The notes beneath the pieces were generated by a model that was not told the origin of the DNA, ran no database searches, and was given only the letters and a program-made list of their open reading frames with translations. A program made the position numbers and the translations under genes. From Mauremys mutica (lineage: Eukaryota; Chordata; Testudines; Geoemydidae), in NCBI RefSeq assembly GCF_020497125.1, contig NC_059074.1, positions 195,849,415-195,913,414 on the forward strand: a stretch of DNA of 64,000 bases, written 5' to 3'. Numbering within the stretch: the stretch's first letter is position 1; every line of letters starts with the position of its first letter. Positions 23,092 through 34,264 of the stretch are shown in pieces.

Positions 23092-23578
23092 GGTTAAAGG
23101 AATCAGATACTTACAGTAATTGCAAAGTTCTTGGTTCAGGCTTGTAGCAGTGATGGAATAAACTGCTGGCTTGATAAGTCTCTGGTTGCTTCCAAATCAT
23201 TGGAAGGACCTCAGTCCCTTGGTTAGAATGCTCCCATTAGTGCAAGTCCAGATGCTTGGGCAAGAAAGAGGCTGGAGCAGGATAGAGGCAAAATGGAGGG
23301 GTTTCCAGGGCCTTTTGTCTCTTCTGCCATGTGGCAGGACACCCACTGTTTCAAAACAAAACCCTCAGCACAGCTAGTGGAGAATCACAAGTGACCAGAT
23401 AGTGTTTGGAGTCACATGGGCAAGTCACATGTTCATGCCTCATTTCGCTCAGTTATTGCAGGAAGCCATTACCTATATTCCAGACAGCACGTTTATAGGA
23501 CAGTTCACCCAGTGCAGATGGGCGTCTCCCATGGTCAATTGTGAGTTAAGAGCCTTTTTGATGGGCCACTCAATTAGA

Positions 23579-24038
23579 ATAATATCAGAGGGGTAGCCAT
23601 GTTAGTCTGGATCTGTAAAAGCAGCAAAGAGTTCTGTGGCACCTTATAGACTAACAGACGTATTGGAGCATGAGCTTTCGTGGGTGAATACCCACTTCGT
23701 TGGATACATGTAGTGCCACGAAAGCTCATGCTCCAATACGTTTGTTAGTCTCAGGGGCGGCTCTAGACATTTCGCCGCCCCAAGCACGGCGTCATGCCGC
23801 GGGGGGCGCTCTGCCGCTCGCCGGTCCCACGGCTCTGTTGGACCTCCCGCAGGCGTGCCTGCGGAGGGTCCTCTGGTCCCGCGGCTCCGGTGGACCCTCC
23901 GCAGGCACCCTGCCTGCCACCCTCCCGGCGACCGGCAGAGCGCCCCCCGCGGCATGCCGCCCCAAGCACGGGCTTGGTGTGCTGGGGCCTGGAGCCGCCC
24001 CTGGTTAGTCTATAAGGTGCCACAGAACTCTTTGCTGG
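23579..24038. mobile_element. Foldback element with 62-base arms, interrupted by a hAT element
   Basis: The left arm at 23622-23683 begins CAGCAAAGAGTTCTGTGGCA. The right arm at 23716-23751 plus 24012-24037 is its reverse complement with one mismatch, once the hAT insertion at 23752-24003 is removed. TCAATTAGA flanks the whole at 23570-23578 and 24039-24047, a likely 9-bp target duplication. About 43 bases (ATAATATCAGAGGGGTAGCC...) precede the left arm without a counterpart on the right. I have seen this repeat in turtles but cannot name its class. Confidence 0.75.
23752..24003. mobile_element. Non-autonomous hAT element, 252 bp, nested in the foldback element
   Basis: The left end is CAGGGGCGGCTCTAGAC and the right end is GGAGCCGCCCCTG. 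A perfect 8-bp duplication, GTTAGTCT, flanks it at 23744-23751 and 24004-24011. A relative with the same ends is at 24827-25081. The interior is GC-rich with inverted CCGCAGGC-type words. Confidence 0.9.
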
Positions 24039-24439
24039 TCAATTAGACTAGACCCTCCAAGATGTGCTGGCTAACTACCTCGTGTGCGTTACCCCAGGAG
24101 CAAACATTTGAAATCCAGGTATAGAGTCAATATTCATAACTTTAAATACAAAAACGATACATGCATACAAATAGCATAATCCTAACCAGCAAATCATAAA
24201 CCTTTTCATAGACGTTTTATATGCCACATTTTATATAAGATTTGTTACAAATATATAACAGTGGTTGCAACAATGCTCTATATGATCATATTTTAACCAG
24301 ATAACATCAGAGGTGAGAAGAGTACTATAAATATATATGTCCAAACAACATTATACACAACATACTGTAACTTCATAAATAATCATAGTGCTTTACCTAT
24401 ATAGTATTTGTATACTTGAAGTTTGTTGTTCTAAGCCAA

Positions 24440-24770
24440 GCTTTTTTGAAGGCTACTGAGAAGATGCAGCATGGTGTACTAGACTGATCATCAGACTAGA
24501 AACCAGGAACTCCTGACTTCTAATCCTGTCTCTGTCACTATAGGCCTCATTCTTTGAATATTCAAAAACTCCACTGAAGTCAGTGGGAGTTTCTGATGCA
24601 CCAAAAATGCTGGATAGGATAAATATATATGACCTTGGGCAAATCAGTTTTTGTGTCTGTAAAATTGAGGTAATAATAGTCATTGACTTCAAGAAATGTT
24701 GGTGGATTAATTAATGTGTGCAAAGCTCTTTGAAGATATACAATCAACTATTAGTACTAGTGATTTATTT
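24440..24770 (+). repeat. MIR-like SINE
   Basis: It has AACCAGGAACTCCTGACTTC, TCTCTGTCACTATAGGC, ACCTTGGGCAAATCAG, TTGTGTCTGTAAAATTGAGG and a GTGTGCAAAGCTCTTTGAAG tail. This is the MIR/CORE-SINE layout, with a short palindromic repeat (CTCCACTGAAGTCAGTGGGA) inserted near 24568. Confidence 0.65.
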
Positions 24771-24826
24771 GTTGCAAAGGAAATACACTCTTTGTTATTA
24801 TGCTGTTATGTTATTTTGATTCTAAT

Positions 24827-25081
24827 CAGGGGCAGCTCCAGGCACCAAGCACATGCCTGGGGTGGCAAGCCACGGGGGGGCGCTCTGCCGGTCGCCGCGA
24901 GGGCGGCAGGCAGCTTGCCTTCGGCGGCATGCCTGCGGAGGGTCCGCTGGTCCTGCAGCTTCGGCGGACCTCCCGCAGGCATGCTGCCGAATCCGCGGGA
25001 CTGGGGACCTCCCGCAGGCAAGCCACCGAAGGCAGCCTGCCTGCCATGCTTGGGGCGGCAAAATACCTAGAGCCGCCCCTG
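24827..25081. mobile_element. Non-autonomous hAT element, 255 bp
   Basis: The left end is CAGGGGCAGCTCCAGG and the right end is AGAGCCGCCCCTG. A perfect 8-bp duplication, ATTCTAAT, flanks it at 24819-24826 and 25082-25089. It is the same family as 23752-24003. Confidence 0.9.
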
Positions 25082-25089
25082 ATTCTAAT

Positions 25090-27265
25090 CAAAGTGCCTC
25101 TAGATTAAATGAGATTATTAAACATTAAATTAGCTTGATTGTTCAACAATTTTTTTGAAAAAAATAACTTGGCTTTGTCACAAAAGTTATACATGTAATT
25201 AATGGAAAGTGTCTGGGTTTGCAAAACAAGGAGAATAAGCAAAGTGTCTGGCAACAGGTTCCTTACAAACATTTTATAATGTATAGTTTGGGGAATGCTG
25301 AGCCAAAACAAATGCTCGTTGCCGACAGAAAAACCTGACAATTACTTTATGTTGATCCAACTTGGCCGAACCCAGACTGACCTTGTTTACTCATCTCAGA
25401 GTCTTCTAATTCATATTAACTTGGCGTTGAAAGGGAACATGTGGCATGTGTGCAAAAGACCCATTTTCTGCATCTTTAGACTGAGCTAAACGTAGCACAT
25501 TGAGTACTGCTAGTGCACTGAGCTCTTAGGTAGATTTATATGTATTAGATAGAACTGGTTAAGTTCCTTTTATCCCCACTGGGCTTTTCATATTTGTTGA
25601 CCATAAAACTAGCAGCTCAGTAGAAGCAACATCTTCTTTTAAGCCTTTGGATATATATAAAATCCTCCCAGCACTGGCCAATTTTAAAGACACATCCAAA
25701 GAGGATGGACAGTTTTAAGCTCTTTTAAAACATAAAAATAGAGGGTTTACTGCAATTTGGCAGCCAAAAAAGCAATTTACAGGTCTCCACAGAATCCATG
25801 GCTATGTGTAAGAAAGCTGACCAAGATACTATGGAAAAGATAATGGGGTCAGAGAGCAAAAGAATCTCTCCATTTTGTAACTAGCCTAATCTGGTCTCCA
25901 ATGAAGTTCCTTAGTTTCTTTTGCTGAGCCAATAAAGCTTAGTGTGATGTAGCCGTTGCATTATTGTGGCTTTAATATGGCTTGGGGAAAGCTGATGGGC
26001 AGGGTTGCTTTAAGTTGCTTTATGGATTCACAGCTGCTTGCGTAACCTTCACTGTACTGAGAGTAGAAAGACAAAGGCACAGGGAAAGTCTGAGCTCTTT
26101 CTTTAATTATTTACATTGTTGTCAGTAATAAAGGGCTGGAATCTATTATTTGTATTATCAAAGCCAAATGCGATTGTGTGCTGTAGCTGTTAATAAATTC
26201 GTGTGCAACATGAAAGCAGTCACATTTTCATTCTCACAATTTACTTCTGTCCAAAATTAAAAGAAGCACTTGCTAATCTACTCACAGACTTAAAAAAAAA
26301 AAAAGAAGGCATGTGGTGTCATTGTACCTTTGCAAATGGCAGTGCACTAGAGTAGATGATACCATATCCAAAGCGTAACTGGAAGGTGAGAAATCCACCA
26401 GAATGAGGAAGTGACAGAAACCCACTAGTCCTGCTTAATAATTTTTCCAGTTTTTATATTCTGCTCCTCTCTTCCTGCAGGCAAAACTCCTATTGACTTC
26501 ACTGGGTGTTTTGCCAGCATGAGGACTGCAGGATCAGATCCTGCTAGGCATGCTGATCCCAAACAAGTTAATGTATCTACTAAAATCTAACAGTCTGATT
26601 CCACTGCCTGGGGAAGCAGATTGCCTACGTATGCTGTTGAATAACACAAGATTGAGGATGAATAAACAACAGGAGGATGAATGAAGAAATCAAGACTACC
26701 AAAATAAAACAAAGAACTTACACGTACATTCCACAACGTCATGCTGGTGGTTTTTTTGTTTGAGGAGAAGGAACAGTACAGAGCAAAATCTCACAACTTC
26801 TATCTTAGTGGTGTAGGGATTTTTGGTTTGGAGCTTTTTTAAGTGTGAGAATAATTAGATGATGGAGTTCTGGACATCACATTCTGCTTTCTTGGCATCC
26901 TGGTATCTGACTGACTGCTGTTCCTTAGAAGTATTTCAATGTGAAACATTCCTCTTGTCTGTTAGAACAATCTGAAGATCTGTTGGGGGCAACCTATTTA
27001 ACAAAACCCTTAATCACTTGAAAGACAAGAACCTTACACCACATCTTTGACTGACAGCACAGCTATAGAAGGATTGCACAGGCAAGAGAGTTTTCATAGT
27101 AAAATTCAGTCAACAAACAGTAGCATCTGATAAAAAAAAAGCTAGAGTTTGAAAACAGTGAATTACAGGCTGCCATGCGCTTTTAAAGAGGTAAACAAAC
27201 AAAATGGCTTTACTGTCTATTATATGACCCTCTGCTGCACACCCCCCCCCCTTTTTTTTTTTAAG
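25090..27265. promoter_or_regulatory. Repeat-poor WDPCP intronic DNA; candidate conserved non-coding block near 25870-26290
   Basis: I find no mobile element over about 2 kb, in contrast to the crowded flanks. Bases 25870-26290 are AT-rich, unique-looking, and contain TTTAATTATTT (26102) and homeodomain-type ATTA words. Regulatory elements of developmental genes often sit in introns of the neighbouring gene, and OTX1 is that neighbour. This is inference: conservation was not tested. Confidence 0.3.
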
Positions 27266-27366
27266 TTCTGCTATGCGTAGACAAAGAGACAACAGGGAGA
27301 GTGCAGCTGGAATGGGGAGCAATGCTGCTTCTGTAATGGATAAACCCTTGTCCTGGAATCCAGCAG
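27266..27366 (+). CDS. WDPCP: WDPCP exon, C-terminal tail (second exon in the window)
   Basis: This 101-base exon follows a strong C/T-rich acceptor (TTTTTTTTTTTTAAG) and ends at CAGCAG/GTAAGAA. Its first base completes the split AGT codon from the exon at 12162. It then gives 33 codons, SAMRRQRDNRESAAGMGS followed by NAASVMDKPLSWNPA, and one base of the next split codon. The other frames contain stops or break the phase. The matching human segment, as I remember it, is similarly charged (a DRRNELEKD-type stretch) and poorly conserved. The exon is supported mainly by phase and splice sites, with the flanking exons making the gene assignment firm. Confidence 0.8.
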
Positions 27367-27484
27367 GTAAGAATTAACAAGTTACTTTCAAATAAGCACA
27401 ATGGAAAGAAGTTGTACATTGCATAAATTGATATCCTGGAAAAATTTTAGCTCAGAAAGAAAAAGTGAGCTAGTGCTGAAAATT

Positions 27485-27705
27485 CATCACTGCTTAACTG
27501 TGTGCCAGCCGAACGAGGAGGAAGCAGGACCTAGCCATGAAAGCACAGACTACGAAGCAGGGAACTTGGCCTCTATTCCTGAGGCTACCACTGACTCTTG
27601 TGATCGTGGCAAAATCACTTAACCGCTGTGACTCAGTTTCCTCATCATTGTAAAACTATTTATTGCTCATAGATGAAAGGTGCTATATATGTGCAAAGGG
27701 TTACT
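27485..27705 (+). repeat. MIR-like SINE fragment
   Basis: The wording CTACGAAGCAGGGAACTTGG, CACTGACTCTTGTGATCGTG, ACTCAGTTTCCTCATCATTG and AAAGGTGCTATATATG follows the MIR consensus. Confidence 0.5.
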
Positions 27706-27899
27706 GGTATTAGCAGCACTGTTTTATGTTTTAGTACATGAGAGCCAGAGTCTCAACAGGTGTAAACCAGTGTAGCTCCATTGAAGTCCATAGTTTGTAA
27801 AACAACAAGCAACACCATTTCGGCAAGGATGTTTCCAGAGTGAACAGATGAGGTCATTTTGTCTGTCAAGTATTTTAAACATTTGTCAAATAAATATAA

Positions 27900-27966
27900 A
27901 TATATAAAATAAATACATATATATACACACACACACACATATATACATAATATATATGTGTGTGTG

Positions 27967-28002
<36 letters not shown>

Positions 28003-28050
28003 TACAAAAAACAAATTAATAAATGTGTGTACACATACACACACACACAC
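27900..28050. repeat. Compound (TA)n(CA)n(TG)n microsatellite
   Basis: Blocks of ACACACACACAC, ATATATATATAT and TGTGTGTGT alternate. The alternating purine-pyrimidine tract ends at the neighbouring transposon. Confidence 0.9.
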
Positions 28051-28258
28051 ACACCCCTCTACCCCTATATATCGCAACCTGATATAACATGAATTCGGAT
28101 ATACCGCGGTAAAGCAGTGCTCCGGGGGGGGGGGCGGGGGGCGGCGGGGCTGCGCACTCCAGTGGATCAAAGCAAGTTCGATATAACGGAGTTTCACCTA
28201 TAACGCGTTAAGATTTTTTTGGCTCTCGAGAACAGCGTTTTATCAGGATAGAGGTGTA
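28050..28258. mobile_element. Tc1/mariner-like (pogo-type) MITE, about 209 bp
   Basis: The left end reads CACCCCTCTACCCCTATATA. The reverse complement of the right end reads TACACCTCTATCCTGATAAA. Both continue into ATAAC-type words, and GATATAACATGAATTCGGAT and its partner occur inside. I know this sequence type as an abundant turtle MITE. The TA flank is blurred by the adjoining microsatellite, so the superfamily is inferred. Confidence 0.65.
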
Positions 28259-28364
28259 TGTATACACACATAGATACACACCACACACACACATATAATA
28301 AAGAACAATGGCAGAATATTTCAATGGGGGGAAGCCATGGCAGGAGTGCCTGTATTACCTAGGG

Positions 28365-28625
28365 CAGGTTTGCACTTAAAATGCTGCAGCAGCACCACTG
28401 TAGCGCTTCAGCGAAGATGCTGCTATTCCGACAGGAGAGCTTCGTAGTTCATCCACATCCCCAAGTGGCCGTAGCGATGTCGATGGGAGAAGCCCTCCTG
28501 TTGAGATAATGCTGTCAGTCCTGGGGGTTAGGTTGGTATAACTGCCTCACTCAGGGATGTGGGGCTTTCACACCCCTGAGCAAAGTAGTTATACCAACGT
28601 AGGTTTATAGCGTAGGCCTGGCTCT
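28365..28625. mobile_element. GTCTACACT-family DNA element, diverged copy
   Basis: It shares internal wording with 9808-10073 (AGCAGCACCACTGTAGCGCT, CCGACAGGAGAGCTTC, GGGGGTTAGGTTGGTATAAC). Its ends, GGGCAGGTTTGCACTTAAAA and GTAGGCCTGGC, fit that family with several substitutions. An internal inverted repeat (CACTCAGGGATGTGGGGCTT / CACACCCCTGAGCAAAGTAG) is present. Confidence 0.6.
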
Positions 28626-29054
28626 AGTCACCAAGCCAGGTGTACTGATATACTTAAGGATATTTGTAAAATGGGTGAGGTAAGGATATTCACCCTTTGC
28701 CATGTTCAAGTATCATATCACATTTTCAAAGAGGTCAACATGAAAGGGTTGTGCTACCAGAGCTGCCATTAGCACATCCTACACCCACTTGGTTACAGAT
28801 AGTCACACGTGTATTATACCTGGGTTGTCCCTGACCTCAGATCTGCCTCGCTCTCTTTGTCAAAATGCATTTTGCTATGGTTTGGCAGGGCTTGGGAAGC
28901 GAGAGAGGGAGGATCACATGTGCCCATACATATCTGGGTAATATGGTAAATGCGTTAATTCATCCATCGTGTGATAGGATACAGCTATTTTATATCCTAT
29001 CAAGAGGCTGAAAAGTTAACGGCCGCATATTAACCTTGCTTCTTTGTTTTCCAG

Positions 29055-29092
29055 CTAGTTCGGGGAATTTTGGGGATGTTCATACAGAACAG
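29055..29092 (+). CDS. WDPCP: WDPCP micro-exon, 38 bases
   Basis: The acceptor TTTGTTTTCCAG and donor CAG/GTAACA bound it. The first two bases complete the GCT codon split from 27366, then 12 codons read SSGNFGDVHTEQ with no stop, ending in phase 0. The next exon at 34265 starts in phase 0. An exon this small could arise by chance, but both phases fit and it leads directly to the unmistakable WDPCP C-terminus. The equivalent human stretch, from memory, ends in a GREQEIRDG-type segment. Confidence 0.75.
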
Positions 29093-32000
29093 GTAACATT
29101 TTTTTTGGTCCATTCTACTCCATTTCACCCCTTGGAACAAACACCATCTTTCATCCAAAGGCAGGAATTTCCACATCCATAGGGCTTGTAAAATAGAGCC
29201 AGACCTTCATGGTTTGAATCCAGCCCAGATCACCAGCGATCAAAATGTGTTGATGTCTGACCTTGATTTGGTGGAGAAATGGGTCATTAATCTCAGCCCA
29301 CATCCATCTCACAGAAACAGCCACCACGTTTCCAACTAATTGCCTCCTTTGCTGGCAGTTTCAGCAGCGAGACCAAGAGTTAAAAGAGGCACACAGACTT
29401 AAATTGCCCTTCACCGGCTAGAATGTATTTGCTGTCCCAGGGTGGTGCCGTGTGGGCGGGGTGGGCTGCACTGTGGCAGATCTCTGGCTATGTGGAACTC
29501 GTCAGTCTGCAGCACGGTCAGTCCAGGATCTTTGAGGAGAAATACATTCACCTCAGTTTTGGTTAGCAGCGGGGCAGTAACCACTGTCGTTAAGCTTACA
29601 AGCTAGTTTCCATTCTAGCCCCTGTTTACAGTTGCTTGTAACGGTCTGACACTCACCTTGGGGGAGGATGGAAATTTTCAGTGTACGTCCTGTGTACAAA
29701 AAGGTGATTTTTTAAAAAAAACACTGAGCAAAACCTGTCCAGCCTCCAGCCCCCCAAGGACAGTGTGAAAATACACTTTTGTCCCATCAGAACAACAACC
29801 CGTGCCAAATAGAACAACTCTCCAGGGACAACTCTCTTGTCAGCCCAGGATCCACACAGAGCAACCTGCTCCGGCCACACCCTCTCCAGCCCCATCATGC
29901 TCCAGCGCACCCTCTCGTGATGGGGGGGGGAAGGGCGGTCCCAGAGCAGGCGGCACAGAATGGACTGTGGTAGCTGGGCACCCCCAGGAGATTCCCCTGC
30001 TCAGAGGGAACCTCCAGCTGCCTCTTTAAGCCAACCCTGCCCTCTCTGTGCTGGCCATAAGCATACGGTATAGAGGAACTGTGAACATTGGCTGACGTAC
30101 ATACAATACCTATGTTTACCGCTAACTTCTCTTAATAGTTAACAGCCTCCTTTCCTGAAATGTACCTTAAAAAAATCTCCTCTCTGCATGTGTAGCTATG
30201 TTAGCCTTGTAGCTAGTGCTACTGGCTGGAAAGAACGTGCATAGTCCATGGGTGCTTCCAAAATTACTCAAATTCCCTACAGATAAGGGAAGTTACTGTG
30301 TTAAATAGTCTGGGTCATTAATGATATGCTAGACCCCATGACAAATTAGCATACCGGAAAAAAAGACCAAGATGTACATGTGTCTCTAAGGTTGGAGAAA
30401 CATTTTCTGATCTTTAATTACATGATCTCGTTTGACTGTGAAAAGACTGTATTGTAATGTGCAGGGACCTGGGAGCAGCTGAAGTGTAGTTCTGCTCTGA
30501 AAAGTGACTGTTAAAATGGTGGGACTTTGTGTTCATTGTCTCTCAATGACTCCAGATCAAATATGTGCCGTCTACAAGTCAAAATATGAGGATTTTTCCT
30601 GACTGCCACCCTTGCAAACTCAGGCTGGGATCTGACAGCCAGGCTGGGTTCTGTTCTTCTTGTGTATAGTCACATTCACTAAAGATTTTGCAAGGTAAAC
30701 TCTGCCTTTGATGATAATGTCTTCACATGATGCCCTCAGCGACATCTGTGCAATTCCATGGATTTCAATGAGTAGGCACTGCTCTAGCTGACCGCTACAA
30801 ACTGGGTTTGTACAGCACCTAACACAATGGGGTCCTAGTCTGTGACTAAGGCTCCTAGCTGCTACAGTCATTCAGATCATAAAGCTTGGTAGATAGTTCT
30901 GTTTGGTGCACGGGGAAAGAGAACCTTGCTTCATCTCCCGGAGCTGGGTTGTCTGCAGCAAGGAGGCAGATGCAGTAACAATGTATCTTTGCCACTGAAG
31001 TGAGAAATTATGACAATTACTCTAATTACACGAGGAAGCAAGATGGAGCCATTTTTACGTTGTCACTTTTCGGAGTGGAACCACACTTCAAAGCCATACA
31101 AGGAACGTTAACTTGGACATTTCCTGAATTTTTAGTGCTCACCTAGGTAACTTGAACAGCCTGCTACTGTAGTGTTATAGAATATCACATGCATGTTCGT
31201 CCTTTGCATGATATACTGCACGCTAAATGTTCTGTACAAGTTCAAAATCAAGAGAGTGTTCTTCTCCGTCATTCTGGGTTTTTTTTAATTTTTTTTTTTT
31301 TTGTGTAAAGATATATTGGACATTCTCATAAGATCTTGGAGAATGAAAAACTTTTCCCTTTTGTCCAGCTAATTGGTTGAATGTTGTTTTATTGAAAATC
31401 ATGGAAAGAGCCAGGTGGAGTAGCCTGTTGAATTCAGTATCAATATTGCCAAAGCCCTAGGGAACGCGGCTTATGCTTTAGGGAGATGTTTAAAATGCAT
31501 GCACTCGGAGGGCCAAAACCTGGGTCTTGTCACCCAGCCCAACTTGGGGCTGTACTCTGGATATTTCCAGTGGGGAGCCAGAGGACACCTCCCACCTACA
31601 GCCACAGAGCGGCTGTGAAGCCCAATGGCTGAATTAACCCTCCAACGCACCCGCGTATGCCCCCCTTCACTCCACTGTTCCTCTAGCCTGGCTTTGCTGC
31701 CATTGCTTCAGAAGGGCCCCTCTCATGGCTGGGCTCGGTGCCACAAGAGGGGGGCACACCCAGAGCCCAGCCATTTCTTGCACAGTGGAACTGCCTTGGT
31801 TCTGCTGCTGGAGACACCTCTGTGGCCATGGCGTTGAGGATTTGACTTGCCCTAAAGAGCAGAGCTGTACCAAAGAACTGGGGGTCAGAAGTGGCCTATT
31901 CCCCGGGTGAGTGGAGACCGGGGGCCTTGCTGAGACTATATCCACAGCATCATGTAAACAATCTCTTGCACATATATCACAACCTCTGTATTCTTTGCTC

Positions 32001-34264
32001 ACTGTGAATCCTCCCTGAAACTGCAGGAAATTGTTCCCATTCACCTGCCAGGTCCAGAAAAATCACCGTCACATAGCCAAATATTTGACCAAGAAAGGCT
32101 TTGCTGTTTGAAGACAATTAGTTATTTTCTAGAAGAAATGGTTAGCTGTGCTCTCATCACTGGCCACTGTAAGTCCAGCTGATCCAGTGATTAGAGGTAG
32201 AGATGGGGCCGAGTGTGGAAAGTCAGATCCAAACATCTCTGATGTTAGAGATCTGGCATTCGGGTTCAGTTAAGTCAGAGACTGGAAATCACGGGACTCA
32301 TGTTCTGTTCCCAATTCTATTCTACCTGGGTGATCTTGAGAAAGCGCCACATTTTCAGAAGTCTCTTCTCATTTAAGGTGCCTTAATTTTTGGATGCCTA
32401 ACTTGGTACAAGTAGGTCTCCAGAGGTCCTGATCACCTCCATCTATAAAAATCAGGCTCCAGGTGTCTCAAATTGCACACGTTTGAAATTGGAGGCCTTC
32501 ACCTCTTTGTGGCTCAGTATCTTGATCTGAAACTAGGATGATAATGCTTACTGAGATTTTGTACAGTTCTCTGAGAGCTTGGCACCATGTAAGTGCAAAG
32601 TTATTAATTAATTTATTATAGATTAATTAACAAAATGACCACCACACCTACAGGGGAGAATTCCTGTGCTTACCCTCATAGCAGAAGACAAGACGGCTGT
32701 CAATCTCATAGGAGGAGGATTTAGGAGTGAAAAAGGAGCAAAGCAGCATGGTTACCATAAAGATGTAGACAATGTCGAGTGTTGAAACGTTAGACAGAAA
32801 CCCCAGGATTTGAGCAGGTGCTACATTCCTGCACCTAGAAACAGAGCGATGTCAATAATTATCCAGTAGTTTGAAATGGTCTTATGGAAACTAGAGTGAA
32901 ATGTCCAATATCAATGAAACAAATGAAAGTTCTAAGAGTCTTACATCCCTTAAGAAGACAGAGAATCTTACCATGCACGAACTTTACTGCACGATCTGCC
33001 TGGGAGAGTTGTGGTAGAGGCGATGCATGAAATTCACCAGGAAAGAGGACTTGTTTCAGCATTATATAACCTTAGGGGTGTGGTAGAGAAGTGTTTAGTT
33101 ATATAGAGAGGAATGGGGAAACACTTTCATTTTCCTATAAAACAACTAACTGTTGGTATTTATGTGGTGCATGGAGCTTTATCCAGTAAAGGCCAAGTGC
33201 CTCCTAACAAACGTGTTCTCCAACTTTTTCCTCATCCACCAAGCAGCGAAAATGTCAGACAAGAGGCTGGAACTAAAATGCAGTATTTATATCAAGACAA
33301 AATGCTAGCTGTTGAAATACTTTTGACCCTAAACATACGGCAGTAATATATGCATTGTGCACTGAAGCATTGTTTAAGAATGTGATGTGTATCTCTGTGG
33401 TAGAATATATATACCATAAGATGGAGCTGCTGCTCTGGTAAATGCTTCTTATTAGGTTGCAAGGGTGTTTTTTTTTTCCCCTCAATTGAAGTGAAAGAGT
33501 GAAAGCCACATGAATCCCACTGAACTTGCCAGCACACACATAAGCCTGCGGCAGCCTTAACTTACATACCCTTCTTGTTGCCAGTTTTCCACTTTTTTTT
33601 TCCAATTTAAATTAATGTATTTTGTAAACTACAGTAGAGCACATACACCCGCTTCCCTTTGATTTCAGCTCCACACCTAGTTTTCCTTTGCATCACGAAG
33701 AGGTTTCTGCTCATATGTAATTGTAAGGGAAGCAGTGATTCACTAGAGCATAACCCTTTCCTTAGCAAAGTTTTCACACTTTTTGTAGGCATGCCAACAA
33801 CATGTAGCATGAAACACCCTTGCGTTCTAGGCACATGCCGTTTTCATTAATTGTCATGTTGCTTACAAAAATAATGAGCTATGTTTCAGTTCTGCACATG
33901 CATTTGTTGTGCATACATTGGGGGGGCCCATTTATGTGCACTTAAATCAAGTATTTGCAGGTTTGCATTAAGATTACAAAATTGCATCCCTCGCTTTAAA
34001 AATCTGGCTCTGGTAATACTGGCATTAAGACAATGTTAGAATGTTTGTTATACATTTTAAATAAAGAGAACAAAATAAGGTTTAGCTTTTGCAAATAAGC
34101 TTCCATGCAGAGGTTAATTGGAGTCAATATTTAGATAGGTTTGCATTTCCTTGTATTTGTTTTGGAGTTTCTTAAATATAAAAAGGGTACATTTTAAAAT
34201 CTATCATTGCATTTAATTTCTGTAGGCTAAAGTGAGTGATTGTATGTTGTTGTTTTTCCCCCAG
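29093..34264. other. Last WDPCP intron with a few old repeats
   Basis: No additional exon is supported. Old repeat traces are GGTTTGTACAGCACCTAACA at about 30806 (the same common amniote tail as at 16545) and a MIR-like element at 32260-32620. The remainder looks unique. The ORF-like stretch 31625-31837 has no splice context. Confidence 0.45.
32260..32620 (+). repeat. MIR-like SINE with an internal old repeat
   Basis: It contains CGGGACTCATGTTCTGTTCC, TCTACCTGGGTGATCTTGAG, TTGTGGCTCAGTATC and a GCTTGGCACCATGTAAGTGC end. The middle (CACATTTTCAGAAGTC...) is a second old repeat type. Confidence 0.5.

Larger units (their letters stand above)
22393..24330. mobile_element. Candidate LTR-type interspersed repeat carrying nested insertions
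   Basis: The host sequence around the nested elements (22393-22777, 23100-23569, 24048-24330) reads like a repeat that is abundant in turtles. Examples are CACATTGGCTAACAAGAAGT, CTTGGTTCAGGCTTGTAGCA and the ATTCATAACTTTAAATACAA stretch near 24131. I recall such wording from LTR or endogenous-retrovirus-like repeats but cannot show an LTR pair here. It hosts a hAT element (22786-23091) and a foldback element (23579-24038) that itself hosts another hAT element. Confidence 0.4.
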
